This document shows positions 1 through 10,801 of a stretch of 64,000 bases of DNA, piece after piece. Position 1 is the stretch's first letter. Every line of letters begins with the position of its first letter. Source of the stretch: Strigamia acuminata (Eukaryota > Arthropoda > Chilopoda > Geophilomorpha > Linotaeniidae). Made by a program: the position numbers and the translations under genes. The notes under the pieces were generated by a model. It saw only the letters and a program-made list of their open reading frames with translations, made no database searches and was not told the origin of the DNA. The stretch is taken from NCBI GenBank assembly GCA_949358305.1, contig OX442315.1:13232427-13296426 (forward strand), given 5' to 3'.

Positions 1-776
1 TCGACTGATGTCGAAAAGAAGGATTAAAAGGGACAAAATTAACATTCGTTATTTTTTCTGAGTGGAAATATTTTTCACTAAAAATATTCCAAGTGTTTTG
101 TTGTGTTTTTTGCAATTACGAAATATTCTCATGAGTGTTGCGTTTGTTTGGTTTCAAGATCTTGAACTAATTATTTAAATATTCATAAGAATATAGTTGA
201 TTTAAAATTGGATTCAATGTAATTTGTTTTGTTTTCGAATTCAATTTGGATGTTTATTTAAACTAATCATATTAATATATGTTTGTTTGATTTATTTGCA
301 AATTTCATAATTATTTGTGGAAACTTTGTGTTTATTTTGCTTTGATCGAAGCGTTAAAGAATTTCAAGTTGAAATTCGTTAATTTTTTTTATGACATTCG
401 TAATAAAGAATTAGTAGTTTAGATTTTCGATAAATAAAGTTTTGCATAAATTTATTTTTATTGACTATCTTGTTGATTAATAAGCTATGAATAAGTTTAT
501 TTGACGGAGAAACAAAATTTCTATCGAAATTTGTATTTTCTCAAACATGTATCCATGTTCGGACGAGTTCATTTCCGTCGCTTAGCAACCGGGAGTTGCG
601 CAGTGCAGAGAAGCCGATTAGTCTAATCGGGTGACGAAGTTTCTGAAAGAAATAACATGATTAAGTTAATAAAATACTTACCAAGTGGATTAATTCGATA
701 GAATTAGGTGAACATTCTTATCCATTAAGAATGACAATCGAGAGTTAGTAAACTCTATGCTTGTCACCGGGGGATG
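1..776 (+). mobile_element. 3' internal, non-coding end of an LTR retroelement
   Basis: AT-rich stretch with no usable reading frame. It ends in a purine/G run (ACCGGGGGATG) immediately before a TGTGATG LTR start, which is where a polypurine tract sits in LTR retroelements. I infer it is the untranslated 3' part of the internal region of an element whose coding part lies left of the window. No other feature is seen in it. Confidence 0.45.
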
Positions 777-2529
777 TGTGATGATTACAAATCGATAGTT
801 ATCAATGTTCACCATAGATGGCGCTGTTTAACCAACGCGCGTATTTCAAACTCGGTTAAAACTAAAAAATGTGATAAATAATTATTTAGACACGGTGAAT
901 AAAATATAACTATTTTATTCGATATAAATTAAGTATTAATTACTTGATGATGTTGATTCTATCGAATCAATATCCACTTTACTTACCTGTCGAAGGGAAC
1001 CAATCGGACCCTTCCGGACCCCAACTGGGCCCATCTGGACATAGTCATATATTAGGTCCGGACTAGTGACCCACGAATCCGCCGACTCGTACGCTGATTG
1101 GCTGTCGCCAATCTAGTAGTTCTACAGAACTATATAAGCATCAGTTTTTCACTTCCCCAGAGCTTGCTTGCTTGATAACTGAACTTGTATATTGTCTGTA
1201 GTTGAATTGTTATCGTTTGATTTCATTATTCTCTATCGACACATCAGGCCACCTCAGCTCTCCACAGTTAGTATTCATTACTATTTTGTTATTGCTGTTG
1301 TAGGGCTATTTCGGGAAGGCTAACTCCGGTAATAGACATGCATTCGCATGAAATGGCCCCGTAACGTTAGCCAGCTGTTCTACGGGACAGTAGGACTTCG
1401 TACGGTGGCTTAATATAACGGTCGTATACAGTACGACCTTGCTAAATGAAAATAGGTCCCTCAGCTAACTGGCCACAGTCCGCTGCAGGATGGTTGTTGT
1501 AAACAGCCCACGCAGGTTCCCGTCTTTCTACGATTGGTCCTTCCGCTCGTTAAAAGTCGGTAAAAGCCTAATGCACAGGTAACACGCCGGGTTGGTAGCC
1601 CGTGAGTAATATCTAAAGATGTTGCGATAAATAACTACCTGGATAATGGTAATCCAACGGCAGTGGCCGATTAATATTTTACCCGGTGCTCGATCATTTG
1701 GATCCCGCCATCGTAAGGCATGCTGGCGGATGGAGGAGTCAAATCCTCCCGCGATGGTTCTCTCGACCGTCGTGACGGTCCCCGCCCCATCGTACCCTCC
1801 GGGTTAGTAACCCGTGAACAGGAGTTGAACAACACTGTGTTAAACAAATTACTCGGGCATTGGTAATCCTGTATTGGCAATATCTTTTAAACCCGGTAAG
1901 TCCATAGAAATGTTTACCTGGTGGTTGGTACCACCGATAGCGAACTAAAGCGTACAATTAAATACTCGGCGCCTGATCACGAGATCTTGTCGTCGTAAGG
2001 CATGCTGGCGGATGGAGTCTCAACAACTCCCGCGACGTTCTCTCAATTGTCGTGACGGTCCCCGCCCAATTAATATTTATATAACAATTCATTTGTTGTA
2101 TTCCGCTAATTACTTTACTTTTATTCATTTGGAACATGGACTATTCTGCTGAATATTCCTACTTATGCGAAGGACTCTTCGCATTATTAGATACTCGAGC
2201 TACGGACCAAATACGTCTCCGTAGCGATATTTGTGACGATGCCGCAAGTCAGCCGTATCCCTCTGGCTTCGCCCGGATCCTCAACCAGTTGATGCCGCCC
2301 GTTTACACACGTCCAGAACCCATCTTTGTTATTGATTAATATTTAATAATAAATATGTTATGTCACACTAAAACTGTAAGTTATTTCTACTCGATCACAT
2401 ATTCATGTTTGTAAAGGCTTCCATAGCTTATCTCGGTTAGGTTGTTGCTAATCTTAGCAACGTCTTGTATAAACCGAATTATCTATTTCAAAAGGACTAA
2501 TAAATTAGCCCAAAAGTAGAATCGTCACA
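777..2529 (+). mobile_element. Long terminal repeat (about 1.75 kb) of an LTR retroelement
   Basis: Starts TGTGATGATTAC and ends ATCGTCACA, a TG...CA pair with matching inverted termini. It carries a TATA-like ACTATATAAG near 1130. It also shares the motif ATAGATGGCGCT near its 5' end with the LTRs at 33775 and 58704, so it is a member of the same LTR superfamily. Inside are two imperfect copies of a GC-richer block (about 1718-1790 and 2000-2070, both containing CATGCTGGCGGATGGAG). A 67-codon ORF at 2136-2339 is probably incidental. The right boundary abuts a DEG/ENaC remnant. The TSD cannot be checked because the other end is outside the window. Confidence 0.7.
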
Positions 2530-2584
2530 ACCGTTAATTTTGTCACCAGCTGAACGGTCAAAATTACTACATCGGACGAATAAC

Positions 2585-2774
2585 CTACTACTTGTATTGC
2601 TTCTGGGATTTCGTATTTTGTCCACTCCTATTACACTTACGGGTGGTGCCTTCAGTTTGCTATTTCTCGGCCCGAATTTGCGAAGTTTAGGGTTTATTTT
2701 GTAAACGCCCTGGGTTTTTTACATTCGCTAAGCTGGTACTTACTTGCAATGGTGATGTGCGGTGACGGCTTCAT
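2585..2774 (-). pseudogene. DEG/ENaC exon 1 fragment (copy 0)
   Basis: The reverse strand reads through a start like the intact genes (MKPSPHITIA...). It then recovers GVYKINPKLRKFGPRNSKL and GVDKIRNPRS in another frame, matching the N-terminal cytoplasmic part of the channels at 6244-9146 and 10802-14956. The first transmembrane segment and everything after it are gone. A frameshift follows the start, and the segment is cut by the LTR at 777-2529. Its conserved 5' flank is displaced to about 5935-6235. Confidence 0.75.
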
Positions 2775-3285
2775 GAGAATAAGCCAGTCATTTCAAAGGT
2801 ATGATCACCCATGATCGAGTGGACGGCAAGATAGATTTCCAACCTTGACATCAATAAATGAAAGATTGTTCAGCTCGTTAGATGTTGCGCTCGGTAGTGC
2901 CGTTATTCGCCATTTTCAGCTAAATGAGAGAATTTTTAAGTTATTTGTGACTTTTAAAGTGTATATTTGTCATGTGTCAAATATTATGTAAGTTTGTATC
3001 ATAGAAATTTATTTATTTAAAATGTCTTTAAAAATTATTTTTTTGATTATTCTAATTGTAAATTTGAAATTTAGTGAAATTACATATTGAATTACATTTT
3101 TGAATTAAATTTTTGAATTATATTTTTGAATATTTTAAGTAATGACTGAATATCTATGTGAACACTTCATTAATCGGAATGAAATTGTTCGACTTGGTAT
3201 GTTCGGCACGTCTTACGAACTAATTGGAAAAGAACTAATTGAAAAAGTATCGCTAAAAGTTGTGTTGAAAAAACAAATACTTTAA

Positions 3286-3420
3286 TGGAGTTTGTTGTTG
3301 TGTCAAAACAAATAGATTTCATTATCCTGGGCGAGGACTTCGTTGACAGTTGGGGTTTCATGATCAATTACGGCTGGGGAAAAAGTGATTCTTCTACTCA
3401 GCCGACACTTGAAATCCTCT
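3286..3420 (+). pseudogene. Retroelement aspartic-protease C-terminal half, relic
   Basis: An open stretch encodes IDFIILGEDFVDSWGFMIN, like the ILGxxFLxxxGxxIN end of gypsy-type retroviral proteases (compare the pol at 51507-55786, which has LILGHNFMRRTGVNLN). No flanking reverse transcriptase is left. It is probably a scrap of an old retroelement. The opposite-strand fragment at 4409-4600 carries the N-terminal half. Confidence 0.4.
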
Positions 3421-3454
3421 TTCAATGTGTCACAACAAATATTACGTAAATGTA

Positions 3455-4056
3455 CCGGTAGTGTGTACTTTAGAATAGGGCCCGCTTTGTGCTGTTTCCA
3501 AAAATGACACTCAAAAGTGTCTGAATTGAGGTCTTCTGGTTGAAAAAATAAGCTTCGGGCTCTGTTGGATGCACGGTCGCATGGCCGCCATTATCACTCG
3601 ATACGGCAGAGTCTCCTTGCGGGCGTTAGTGGTAATCGGTGGTAGTGAGGGACGCACACTAAAGGCCGAGCGCAGCGAGGATCTATGCGGAGTGCAGCAG
3701 AGCATATATAAAAAGAGAGATTGAAATGCTCCCGTAGTCATTCTATATAGGTGTCTCTGCTTCTAAACGTGTGCGAAAGCGTAAACAAATTTAATCGAGG
3801 TTGGGTTTCCGCCATTGCTTGGGTTTGTTTACACTTTTAGTGCCACTAACGCTTGCAAGGTGGCGCTGCCGCGTCGAGCGATAATGGCGGCCACGCGGCC
3901 GTGCATTCGACGTAGTCCGGATCTTTCAAACGCCCGGAACACTTCATTTTCGACACTTTTGAGTGTCAGTTTCGGAAACAGCACATTTTATTTAGTAAGT
4001 AAAAAAATTTTGGGCCCGTTCCAAAGCGGGTCCTATTCTAAAGTAACTCCTACTGG
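3455..4056. mobile_element. Mariner-like MITE, 602 bp, long degenerate inverted repeats
   Basis: The two halves are reverse complements over most of their length: the ends contain TTTAGAATAGGGCCCGCTTT and the inner parts GATAATGGCGGCCA. The flanking dinucleotide is TA on both sides (3453-3454, 4057-4058). There is no transposase. The ORFs in it on both strands are mirror images and are not genes. Confidence 0.65.
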
Positions 4057-4408
4057 TATACTCATAAAAATATATTTATTAAGGAGAAATAACTGTTGAG
4101 AAAAAATCATCCGCATAAAATGTCTTTAAAAATTATTGTGTAAATGATTTCAATTGTTATCAAATGTCATAAATATTTATTTTGGAGCAGTAATTTAGAG
4201 TAAACAATTGAAAGGTTTTCTTATCCATTTGAAGTCTGTTTGAGTTATTTCGGAAGAAGTCTTGGCTTTTTTATTGCCTTTTGGCTGTTGAATATTATGG
4301 AACTAATTGAGCTTGCTGTTATTTACTTAATAAAGCTTAAATCAAGATAAGATGGAAAATATCTTGATAAGGTTGCTTGAATGAGATATTCAGTTGTAAA
4401 TTATGAAA

Positions 4409-4600
4409 CTAATATGTTGTGTGTTTTAGTACGCTTATTTTCTGCAGCAAATGTTCGCTGATAATGCAATGTGTTGACCCGGGAGCTACAAGAGCATCGT
4501 AGTCGCCATTTCCGATCTTAACTTTGATAACTGGACGTTTGCTCGGCTTGTTAGTTAATGCGCTTGCGGTATAGCGCCGTTCGTCGCCATTCCCAGCTAA
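4409..4600 (-). pseudogene. Retroelement aspartic-protease N-terminal half, relic
   Basis: The reverse-strand frame encodes VKIGNGDYDALVAPGSTHCI, resembling the gypsy protease region IGGLDYNALMDSGATQCFIG in this window's own pol. The catalytic D-S-G is replaced by A-P-G, so it would be inactive. The sequence is interrupted by the inverted-repeat element at 4601-5626 and continues at 5627-5690. A second copy of the junction sequence lies at about 2880-2960 without the insertion. Confidence 0.5.
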
Positions 4601-4955
4601 CAAGGGGAGAGCACCAATAAGCTATCACAGATTGTTGTAATATTAAACAAGAAGGATTGTTATATCATGCTGAATGAGACCCTAAAATAATTTCATTCCA
4701 TAAACAGCCAACAATGCAAACAATGAGCTCAAAGTTTGCACTATTTTGTCTGTTTATACATCAAATCTGAGCAATCAGGCCTAGTGTATGAATACTGTAA
4801 ACAACAGTTGCTAGGTAAAAAATAGTCCCAAGATCCAAGTTCAATTTTATCATTTGAGATTCAATGATGTCATTTCCTCTTTTGATATCACATGACATAT
4901 GACATCAGAACTTTGTTCAACAACATGACTGTCTTCATGAAGACAATAATAGTTT

Positions 4956-5018
4956 GTAGTGGTGGTCCAGTGGTTCAGGCAATGGACTAGAAATCTTTCC
5001 ACACAGGTTCAAATCCAG
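4956..5018 (+). other. tRNA-Ser(AGA)-like head, left arm
   Basis: Contains an A-box-like TGGTCCAGTGG, then GGACTAGAAATC (as in the anticodon arm of tRNA-Ser-AGA) and a perfect B-box GGTTCAAATCC. The long variable arm and a paired acceptor stem are missing, so it is a SINE-type tRNA-derived promoter rather than a working tRNA. An AT-rich tail follows. Confidence 0.6.
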
Positions 5019-5207
5019 CTGTCTGTGAAAATTTTTTACTTTTATTTTTTATTTTTCTTAGCAGTAATTTTAATGTTTGTAATTTTATGTTTGTTTTTAG
5101 AAAACTTTAATTAATTAATTTTAATTTTTTAACAAACATAAAATTACAAACATTAAAATTACTGCTAAAAAAAATTAAAAAATAAAAGTAAAAAATTTTC
5201 ACACACA

Positions 5208-5271
5208 CCAGGATTTGAACCTGTGTGGAAAGATTCCTAGTCCATTGCCTGAACCACTGGACCACCACTAC
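5208..5271 (-). other. tRNA-Ser-like head, right arm
   Basis: Reverse-complement copy of the segment at 4956. The B-box GGTTCAAATCC is intact, and the anticodon region differs by one base (CTAGGAATC for CTAGAAATC). The two heads point toward each other. Confidence 0.6.
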
Positions 5272-5800
5272 AAACTATTATTGTCTTCATGAAGACAGTC
5301 ATGTTGTTGAACAAAGTTCTGATGTCATATGTCATGTGATATCAAAAGAGGAAATGACATCATTGAATCTCAAATGATAAAATTGAACTTGGATCTTGGG
5401 ACTATTTTTTACCTAGCAACTGTTGTTTACAGTATTCATACACTAGGCCTGATTGCTCAGATTTGATGTATACACAGACAAAATAGTGCCAACTTTGAGC
5501 TCATTGTTTGCATTGTTGGCTGTTTATGGAATGAAATTATTTTAGGGTCTCATTCAGCATGATATAACAATCCTTCTTGTTTAATATTACAACAATCTGT
5601 GATAGCTTATTGGTGCTCTCCCCTTGTAAGTGAGAGAATTTTCAAGTTGTTTGTGACTTTTAAATTGTACATTTGTTTGTAAACCTACCTGGAAAGCAGT
5701 TTGGTGCAGGATTGAAACGATTTTGACGAGTATGCGCGAGCGCAAGAGTAACTAACGGTCGGGATCAAGGTTTTCAATTCGAACACAGCGCATGCGGCGT

Positions 5801-5890
5801 GTGGTCGTTGGCGCGCTCTGGTGGGTGATTGTGGTCTTTGGCGCGCTCTGGTGTGTGATTGTGGTCTTTGGCGCGCTCTGGTGTGCGATT
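5801..5890. repeat. 30-bp tandem repeat, three copies
   Basis: Three near-identical 30-bp units built around TTGGCGCGCTCTGG, with a fourth partial unit after them. The period is a multiple of three, so the reverse strand stays open, but no gene context supports translation. Confidence 0.7.
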
Positions 5891-5934
5891 GTGGTCGTTT
5901 GATTCGTGCAAGGAAATCGTGGATTTGAATAAAA

Positions 5935-6235
5935 ATTGAAATAGTTAAACGAAGTTTCGGTAAAAAAAAAGTTATTGTTTGTTTTTAACTTGTTTACGGG
6001 CTGAATGACGTTACACTGATGATTTATGAACGTTATGTTCATGCTTGGGAGTTTTATTGCTTTTTATACGGTGCAGCGTGCAATTATTTTCTGTTTATGG
6101 CAGAGGTGTTATTCATTACATTATTTACAACGTAGGTAAATTAAATAAAGAATTAATACAACACGAGAATACAAGTACTAGTATGCACATTTGGAGTCAA
6201 CTAAAAGTTTGTATTTTTCGACAAAAATAATATAA
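5935..6235 (-). promoter_or_regulatory. Orphan 5' flank of a lost DEG/ENaC copy
   Basis: Closely resembles the sequence just upstream of the DEG/ENaC gene starts at 9190-9464 and 16205-16510. Shared blocks include GGAGTTTTATTGCTTTTTAT, GTGCAGCGTG and GAATTAATACAACACGAGAA. No first exon is attached here; the matching exon fragment is at 2585-2774. The preceding stretch 5640-5800 shows nothing recognisable. Confidence 0.55.
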
Positions 6236-6243
6236 TTGATAAA

Positions 6244-9146
6244 TTAACGTGGCATTCGTTGATGAATGTGGAACGTGAGAAATTCAATAATCTCAACAAC
6301 GTTCAAAGTGCAAAAACCCAAAAAAAAACCAAGATTGCCACCAATATCACTCAAACATGCAGTAAAGTCGTATGTGCTTTTTTCCGTAGTTTCTTCGTAG
6401 ACGTTGTCGGAATAGAAGAACTTGATCGTTATATTCCGTTCGTCAAATGACTTGTCTATAACGTTGTGCGAACCAGTGAAAACGATTTCGGAACATGGCT
6501 TCTGACAATCACATTTAGAAAAATTGAACTGTGAATACTGCTTGTGCATACGCACGTGAGTTCTAGTCGCTACGGGTCCCCACGAGCATTTTGGAGTATT
6601 TCTTCGAACGTAAGGCATTCTGTAAAATAAATTCACAATTGAAGTATGGAGCCGCTGTATAAACAACTGTCAGTTGACTTACGGACACATATTGTCAGGA
6701 AGGAGATTCTCAAAACATGTGTTAATGCATTCGGTGTAATAAGCCTCGCTGTAACATGGATGTCGAGTTCTGTTCTGAAATTTAAACTTAAAAGGAAATG
6801 TAAAATAGTTAGATTTTTTTTTGACAGCAGGTGGGGCAAGTGGCATCAAGTTTTGCAAGGCCAAAAGAAAAAATTTACTTTTTTAGACTAGGGTTTATTC
6901 AGTGATCACGAATTATTTTCTGCATGTAAACACAACAATTTGAGTTTTTCAATTCAATTATTCACCGCTCAAAATCAAGGCTAGTAGAATACTATAAGGT
7001 TGCGCAACTTGGAGAAAAAAGCCAACAATTTTGCACATAGGTCTGCACACAACGTCACTGGAGGGCCCTTGCTGTCACAGATTATAATCTGTGTTGCTGT
7101 ATCACCGGTTATTCATGACGTCAAAGATTTTTAAATTAAATTTAATTTACAGGCATGAAATTTTATTTTATTTTATTTTATTTAATCTCAATTTTATTTT
7201 ATTTTATTTTATTTAATCTCAATTTTATTTTATTTTATGTAAACTTAAAATTTGAGTATTAACTCTCGGTATTAAATATCCTTAACAATCTGATATCACA
7301 TATACCAGTATATTTTAGTACTTTTACATACGTCACTTGACCCTTTGATGACGACACGCTTTTCGACGAATGACGGCAAAGTATCCAAGTTGCACCCCCC
7401 TGACTCAAAATATTCTGCCATGTCTATCTTTATTGGGTCTGTGATGGGCTGAGATGATCAATTGATTATTTCCTTTGTATCAACTGGCAAACCACTGGCA
7501 GCCAGCCAATGGAAATCTCAATTATTTTTGTCACACTCTTTCGACAAATACCGAATTAGTTAAATTTCTTCATAAACATGAATCAGGCATAAAATAGAAT
7601 CAGTTTCGCACGTTTTTTTGGTTTTGGTTCAAAAATTACCCGGGTTGGGTAAGTAAAGGATTTTTGTGAGGTTGGTACTGCTAGAGTTAAGAAACGCAGG
7701 TCCTGTTAAAGATTATTTATTTTACCTTTTGCATTCGTAATTCGACATGAGTTTCAAAACCTTGGTAAATTTCTTGAATTTCATTGAATACAAAATGGTG
7801 TCGATTAGTGACGCGTGAATCATGGTGATATGAAATCTGATAATTGATTTTTCATTGAACAGTTTGCTAATTTTCAAGTCAACTGCATTGTGATTTACCA
7901 TGAGTCCAATTCTTGGTTTGTGCAAACTTCTAATAATTCTTTCTTTTACTGCTTCATCTTCTGTCCTATTTAAACGAGATCTTAAGAAATCCATTATCAT
8001 TTTGTGCAGATTTTCTTTGTATGAAATTGTGATATAAGTAAATGGGCCTCGAAATTCTCTGATGGTAGCTGTAGTCAATAATGAAATTAATTAACCGGGT
8101 TAGAAAAGTCCAGAAAAAAATACTTACATGTGTTCAATATCAGACATGTTCCCCAAAATGTTGCAATTTTGGAAAATGAGACATTCATTACTCTTCCGTA
8201 TTCTGTACAGGTGTCGTTTTCATCGTGGCACTGTTGAACAAACTGTGTGACTAAAGTAAACCTAGCCAAACAAATCTTCACTTTCTATCGAGCTTTTGCC
8301 AGAAGATTCAACTGTTTTAAGGCTCGTTTACATTGTTGCAAAATTGCGTTCGAATTGATGGGAACGCGACAATTTCGCGCGTGAAAGTTTGTGTGGCAAC
8401 CCTTCGCACGCGAAATTTCAGGGTGGACATGAAGTCTACTTTTTTTGTGCCACTACACCAGTGATACGGCTCAACCAATTGGGAAATAGGTCAACGTTGT
8501 ATTGGTTTTGAATATAGAATAAATTACTTTTACTTTAAAACGTGCATTGCGTTTTGTTAAGTGAGAACTTTATGAACTCTCTAGTACTTACCGCTTCGTA
8601 AAGAACGAAATTTTCTGCTCTTATAATTAGCTCGTTGTCCCACCAGTCCGAGGATGACATATTTCGAGTTTGATTCGACAGGGGGAAGGCTTCACCAACA
8701 GCATTGAAGTACGGATCGACGGCGAAGCATTTAAATATATCTTTGTGCTGACAATCATTGAACTCTAAGAAAAAGCTTTGCAGATTTCGAAAAAGTTGCG
8801 GACACAAATAAATTGCTGGGAACTGAACGGTAGGGCTGCGGACGAAATTGGTTTGAGTGATAACCGGATTACTGAAGTAGCGAATTATACAGTTGGATAA
8901 TTGGCAGCCACAAACTGAAGTTGTGATCACCAGGACGACCAACCAAACGATCTTGAGGCCTATATTGCTTCTTGCATTTCGTATTTTGTCCACTCCTATT
9001 ACACTTATGGGTGGTGCCTTCAGTTTACTATTTCTTGGCCCGAGTTTGCGCAGTTTAGGGTTTATTTTGTAAACGCCCTGGGTTTTTGGTGTGTTGTTTA
9101 CATACGCCCATTTGGTACTTACTGGCAATACTGATATGAGCTTCAT
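6244..9146 (-). CDS. DEG/ENaC (pickpocket-type) sodium channel 1, six exons
   Basis: Predicted amiloride-sensitive-type cation channel of the plasma membrane. Exons in coding order: 8592-9146, 8128-8230, 7899-8068, 7726-7836, 6683-6786, 6244-6619. All are joined by GT-AG introns in phase and give about 472 residues, slightly short for the family. Visible parts: cytoplasmic N-terminus, TM1 at about 62-80, the post-TM1 motif SPTVQFPAIYLCP, a Cys-rich extracellular domain (CHDENDTCTEYG, HPCYSE, CDCQKPC), and TM2 near 439-466 with GGNLGFFLGFC. The third position of the usual G-x-S selectivity filter is Cys. The exon 5 acceptor at 6786/6787 is chosen because it aligns with the paralogue; a nearer CAG at 6774/6775 is also in frame. 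Exon sizes match the paralogue at 10802-14956. Confidence 0.85.
7150..7245. repeat. TTTTA microsatellite in intron 4 of channel 1
   Basis: Runs of ATTTT/TTTTA pentanucleotides, interrupted by two copies of TTTAATCTCAA. This is low-complexity intronic sequence. The rest of the intron (about 6790-7725) shows nothing else recognisable. Confidence 0.8.
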
Positions 9147-9189
9147 CGTTGCTACTTCTAGATGAAATGAGGCAAAATTCGATTTTAGG

Positions 9190-9464
9190 TCTAGTGAGTT
9201 ATTGTTTGTTTTTAAGTTGTTTGTATGGTTACATCGTGTTTATGGGCTGAAAGACATGTTATACTGACGATTTATGAGTAATACGTTGATACATCGGAGT
9301 TTTATTGCTTTTTATATGGGGCAGCATGTAATTATCTTCTATTTATGGCAGATATGGTTATTGATTACAATATTCACTACATAGGCACATTCAATAAAGA
9401 ATTAATACAACACGAGAATAAGTACTATGTGCTAGACGATAGCTTAAGTAGTAACATGAGATTC
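9190..9464 (-). promoter_or_regulatory. Conserved 5' flank of DEG/ENaC channel 1
   Basis: Directly upstream of the start codon at 9146. It is conserved block by block with 5935-6235 and 16205-16510, including TTTTATTGCTTTTTATA, ATCTTCTATTTATGGCAGA and GTGCTAGACGATAGCTTAAG. This conservation in non-coding sequence may only reflect recent segmental duplication, but it probably contains the promoter. Confidence 0.5.
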
Positions 9465-10491
9465 TGTGATGCAGGAGTCTATGCATCTAATCTAACAATT
9501 ACCGTATTACCTCACATAAAGCGGCATGCCGTTGGTCATTGGTCATGGGTTTAGCAGGTGTTTAAAATTTTGTCCAAAAAGTGTATACCGGCATGCCGAT
9601 ATAAAACGAAACATGCCGGTATAAGTGAAAAACTTTTTTTTTTTTGTTTTTTTTTTTTAAAGAGCCCAGATATTGAATTTTGGGTCTGAAATTTGAGTTT
9701 TATTGATATTCTGAAGATTACTACTAAAATTTGAGAAATGTTATACAAATTTCCTACATTTTGGACATCTAAAAATGATTTTTTTGGTTGTTTTGGCTAA
9801 ATTCTTTAAAAAAAAATTCGTATTCACTTACACCGGCATGCCGTTACAAACGAGGTTTATCGGCATGCCGGTATAACTCGAATTATACCGGCATGCAGCT
9901 TAATGTGAGGTAATACGGTAATATTCTTTGATTTATTTAAGTTTTATGTGTTACGTATATTTAAGATTGATATTATAAAGTATGATATTAGAACCAAATT
10001 CTCAAGTGATATTGAAAGAAACACTCATAGTGAATCATAATGAATCATAATGAATCATGAACAATGAACAATGAATATGACTAAGGAATGATAACGGTCA
10101 GATGACAAGTGACGGCAAACGGTTACTGTAGAGTACAGTCTTGTGCTGAAACTTGTGAGAGCAGAATCAGGCATTAGGGTGCTGAGCCCTGGGCCTAAGT
10201 GTTGTGCTAAATGTTGTGAAATATACAGTACCTAAGTTGTAAAGGAATGAAAATCACCATGAAGTATTCACACTGTAAAGGGATCCTGAACAACAGAACA
10301 TCAAAACAGTAACTATTATGTGACCGATAGATTCAACATTAAGTTATTCTTTACCTTTAGGTTATTGTAAATATTACTGTTTTTCTTTATAATTAAACTT
10401 CTATTAATGTTTTAAGAAACTCTTATTTCTTGAGTATGCAGAAGAGTTTCCCGTGATACACCCATATCGCTCGGTCGGAGTATACATCACA
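9465..10491. mobile_element. Solo LTR, 1,027 bp including a nested MITE
   Basis: Starts TGTGATG and ends CATCACA, with a 4-bp direct duplication ATTC on both sides (9461-9464, 10492-10495). The paralogous flank near 16475-16500 reads GAGATTCTTTTGTC without an insertion, so it gives the empty site. No internal coding region remains, which implies LTR-LTR recombination. About 610 bp is LTR proper; the rest is the MITE at 9502-9918. Confidence 0.8.
9502..9918. mobile_element. Mariner-like MITE nested in the solo LTR
   Basis: Terminal inverted repeats CCGTATTACCTCACAT / ATGTGAGGTAATACGG are flanked by TA on both sides. Several copies of the palindrome GGCATGCCG are clustered near both ends. No transposase. 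Confidence 0.75.
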
Positions 10492-10801
10492 ATTCTTTTG
10501 TCTAAAAATAATACGATTAAACGCGTGGCCCGACCTTAAGATGACTCACCAGAGGTTTCGTTTTTGCCAAGCCGCATGGGTCAAAACGGGATTTTTACAC
10601 AAGGTTCTCGTGTTGTAAAAGATCGAATAAATGCTGACTGCAAATACTCTAATAGAATACGGGTGTTTTAATTACAAAATCCAGATTTTCTCCGATTTTT
10701 TTTTAGTGTTTTGACAAATTTGACACATTGTATCGAAGTGCAGCATTCTATGAGAGTATTTGTGGTAACTACAGTACATCTACATGAATATTCATGAATG
10801 C
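10492..10801. other. Intergenic segment shared with 16490-16959
   Basis: No gene. Blocks such as CGTGGCCCGACCTTAAGA, CATGGGTCAAAACGGGATTT and GCATTCTATGAGAGTATTTG recur at 16490-16959. This shows the duplicated unit was a channel gene plus its intergenic spacer. Confidence 0.7.

Larger units (their letters stand above)
4601..5626. mobile_element. 1,026-bp inverted-repeat (foldback/PIF-Harbinger-like) element with tRNA-like heads
   Basis: Two arms of about 496 bp (4601-5096 and 5131-5626) are nearly exact reverse complements, separated by about 34 bp of AT-rich spacer. Termini are CAAGGGGAGAGCACC and its complement. The element is flanked by TAA on both sides (4598-4600, 5627-5629), and the same host sequence without it is seen at about 2931-2950 (CAGCTAAATGAGAGAA). 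Each arm contains a tRNA-Ser-like segment. There is no protein-coding capacity. Confidence 0.85.

Noticed and set aside
2136-2339. 67-codon plus-strand ORF in the first LTR
   Set aside because: Lies inside the LTR without start context or family resemblance; length is within chance.
3511-4099. ORFs on both strands of the 602-bp MITE
   Set aside because: Mirror-image frames created by the inverted repeat.
4956-5018. Functional tRNA-Ser gene
   Set aside because: A- and B-boxes are present but the acceptor stem and the long variable arm are missing, and an opposed second copy is in the other arm of a repeat.
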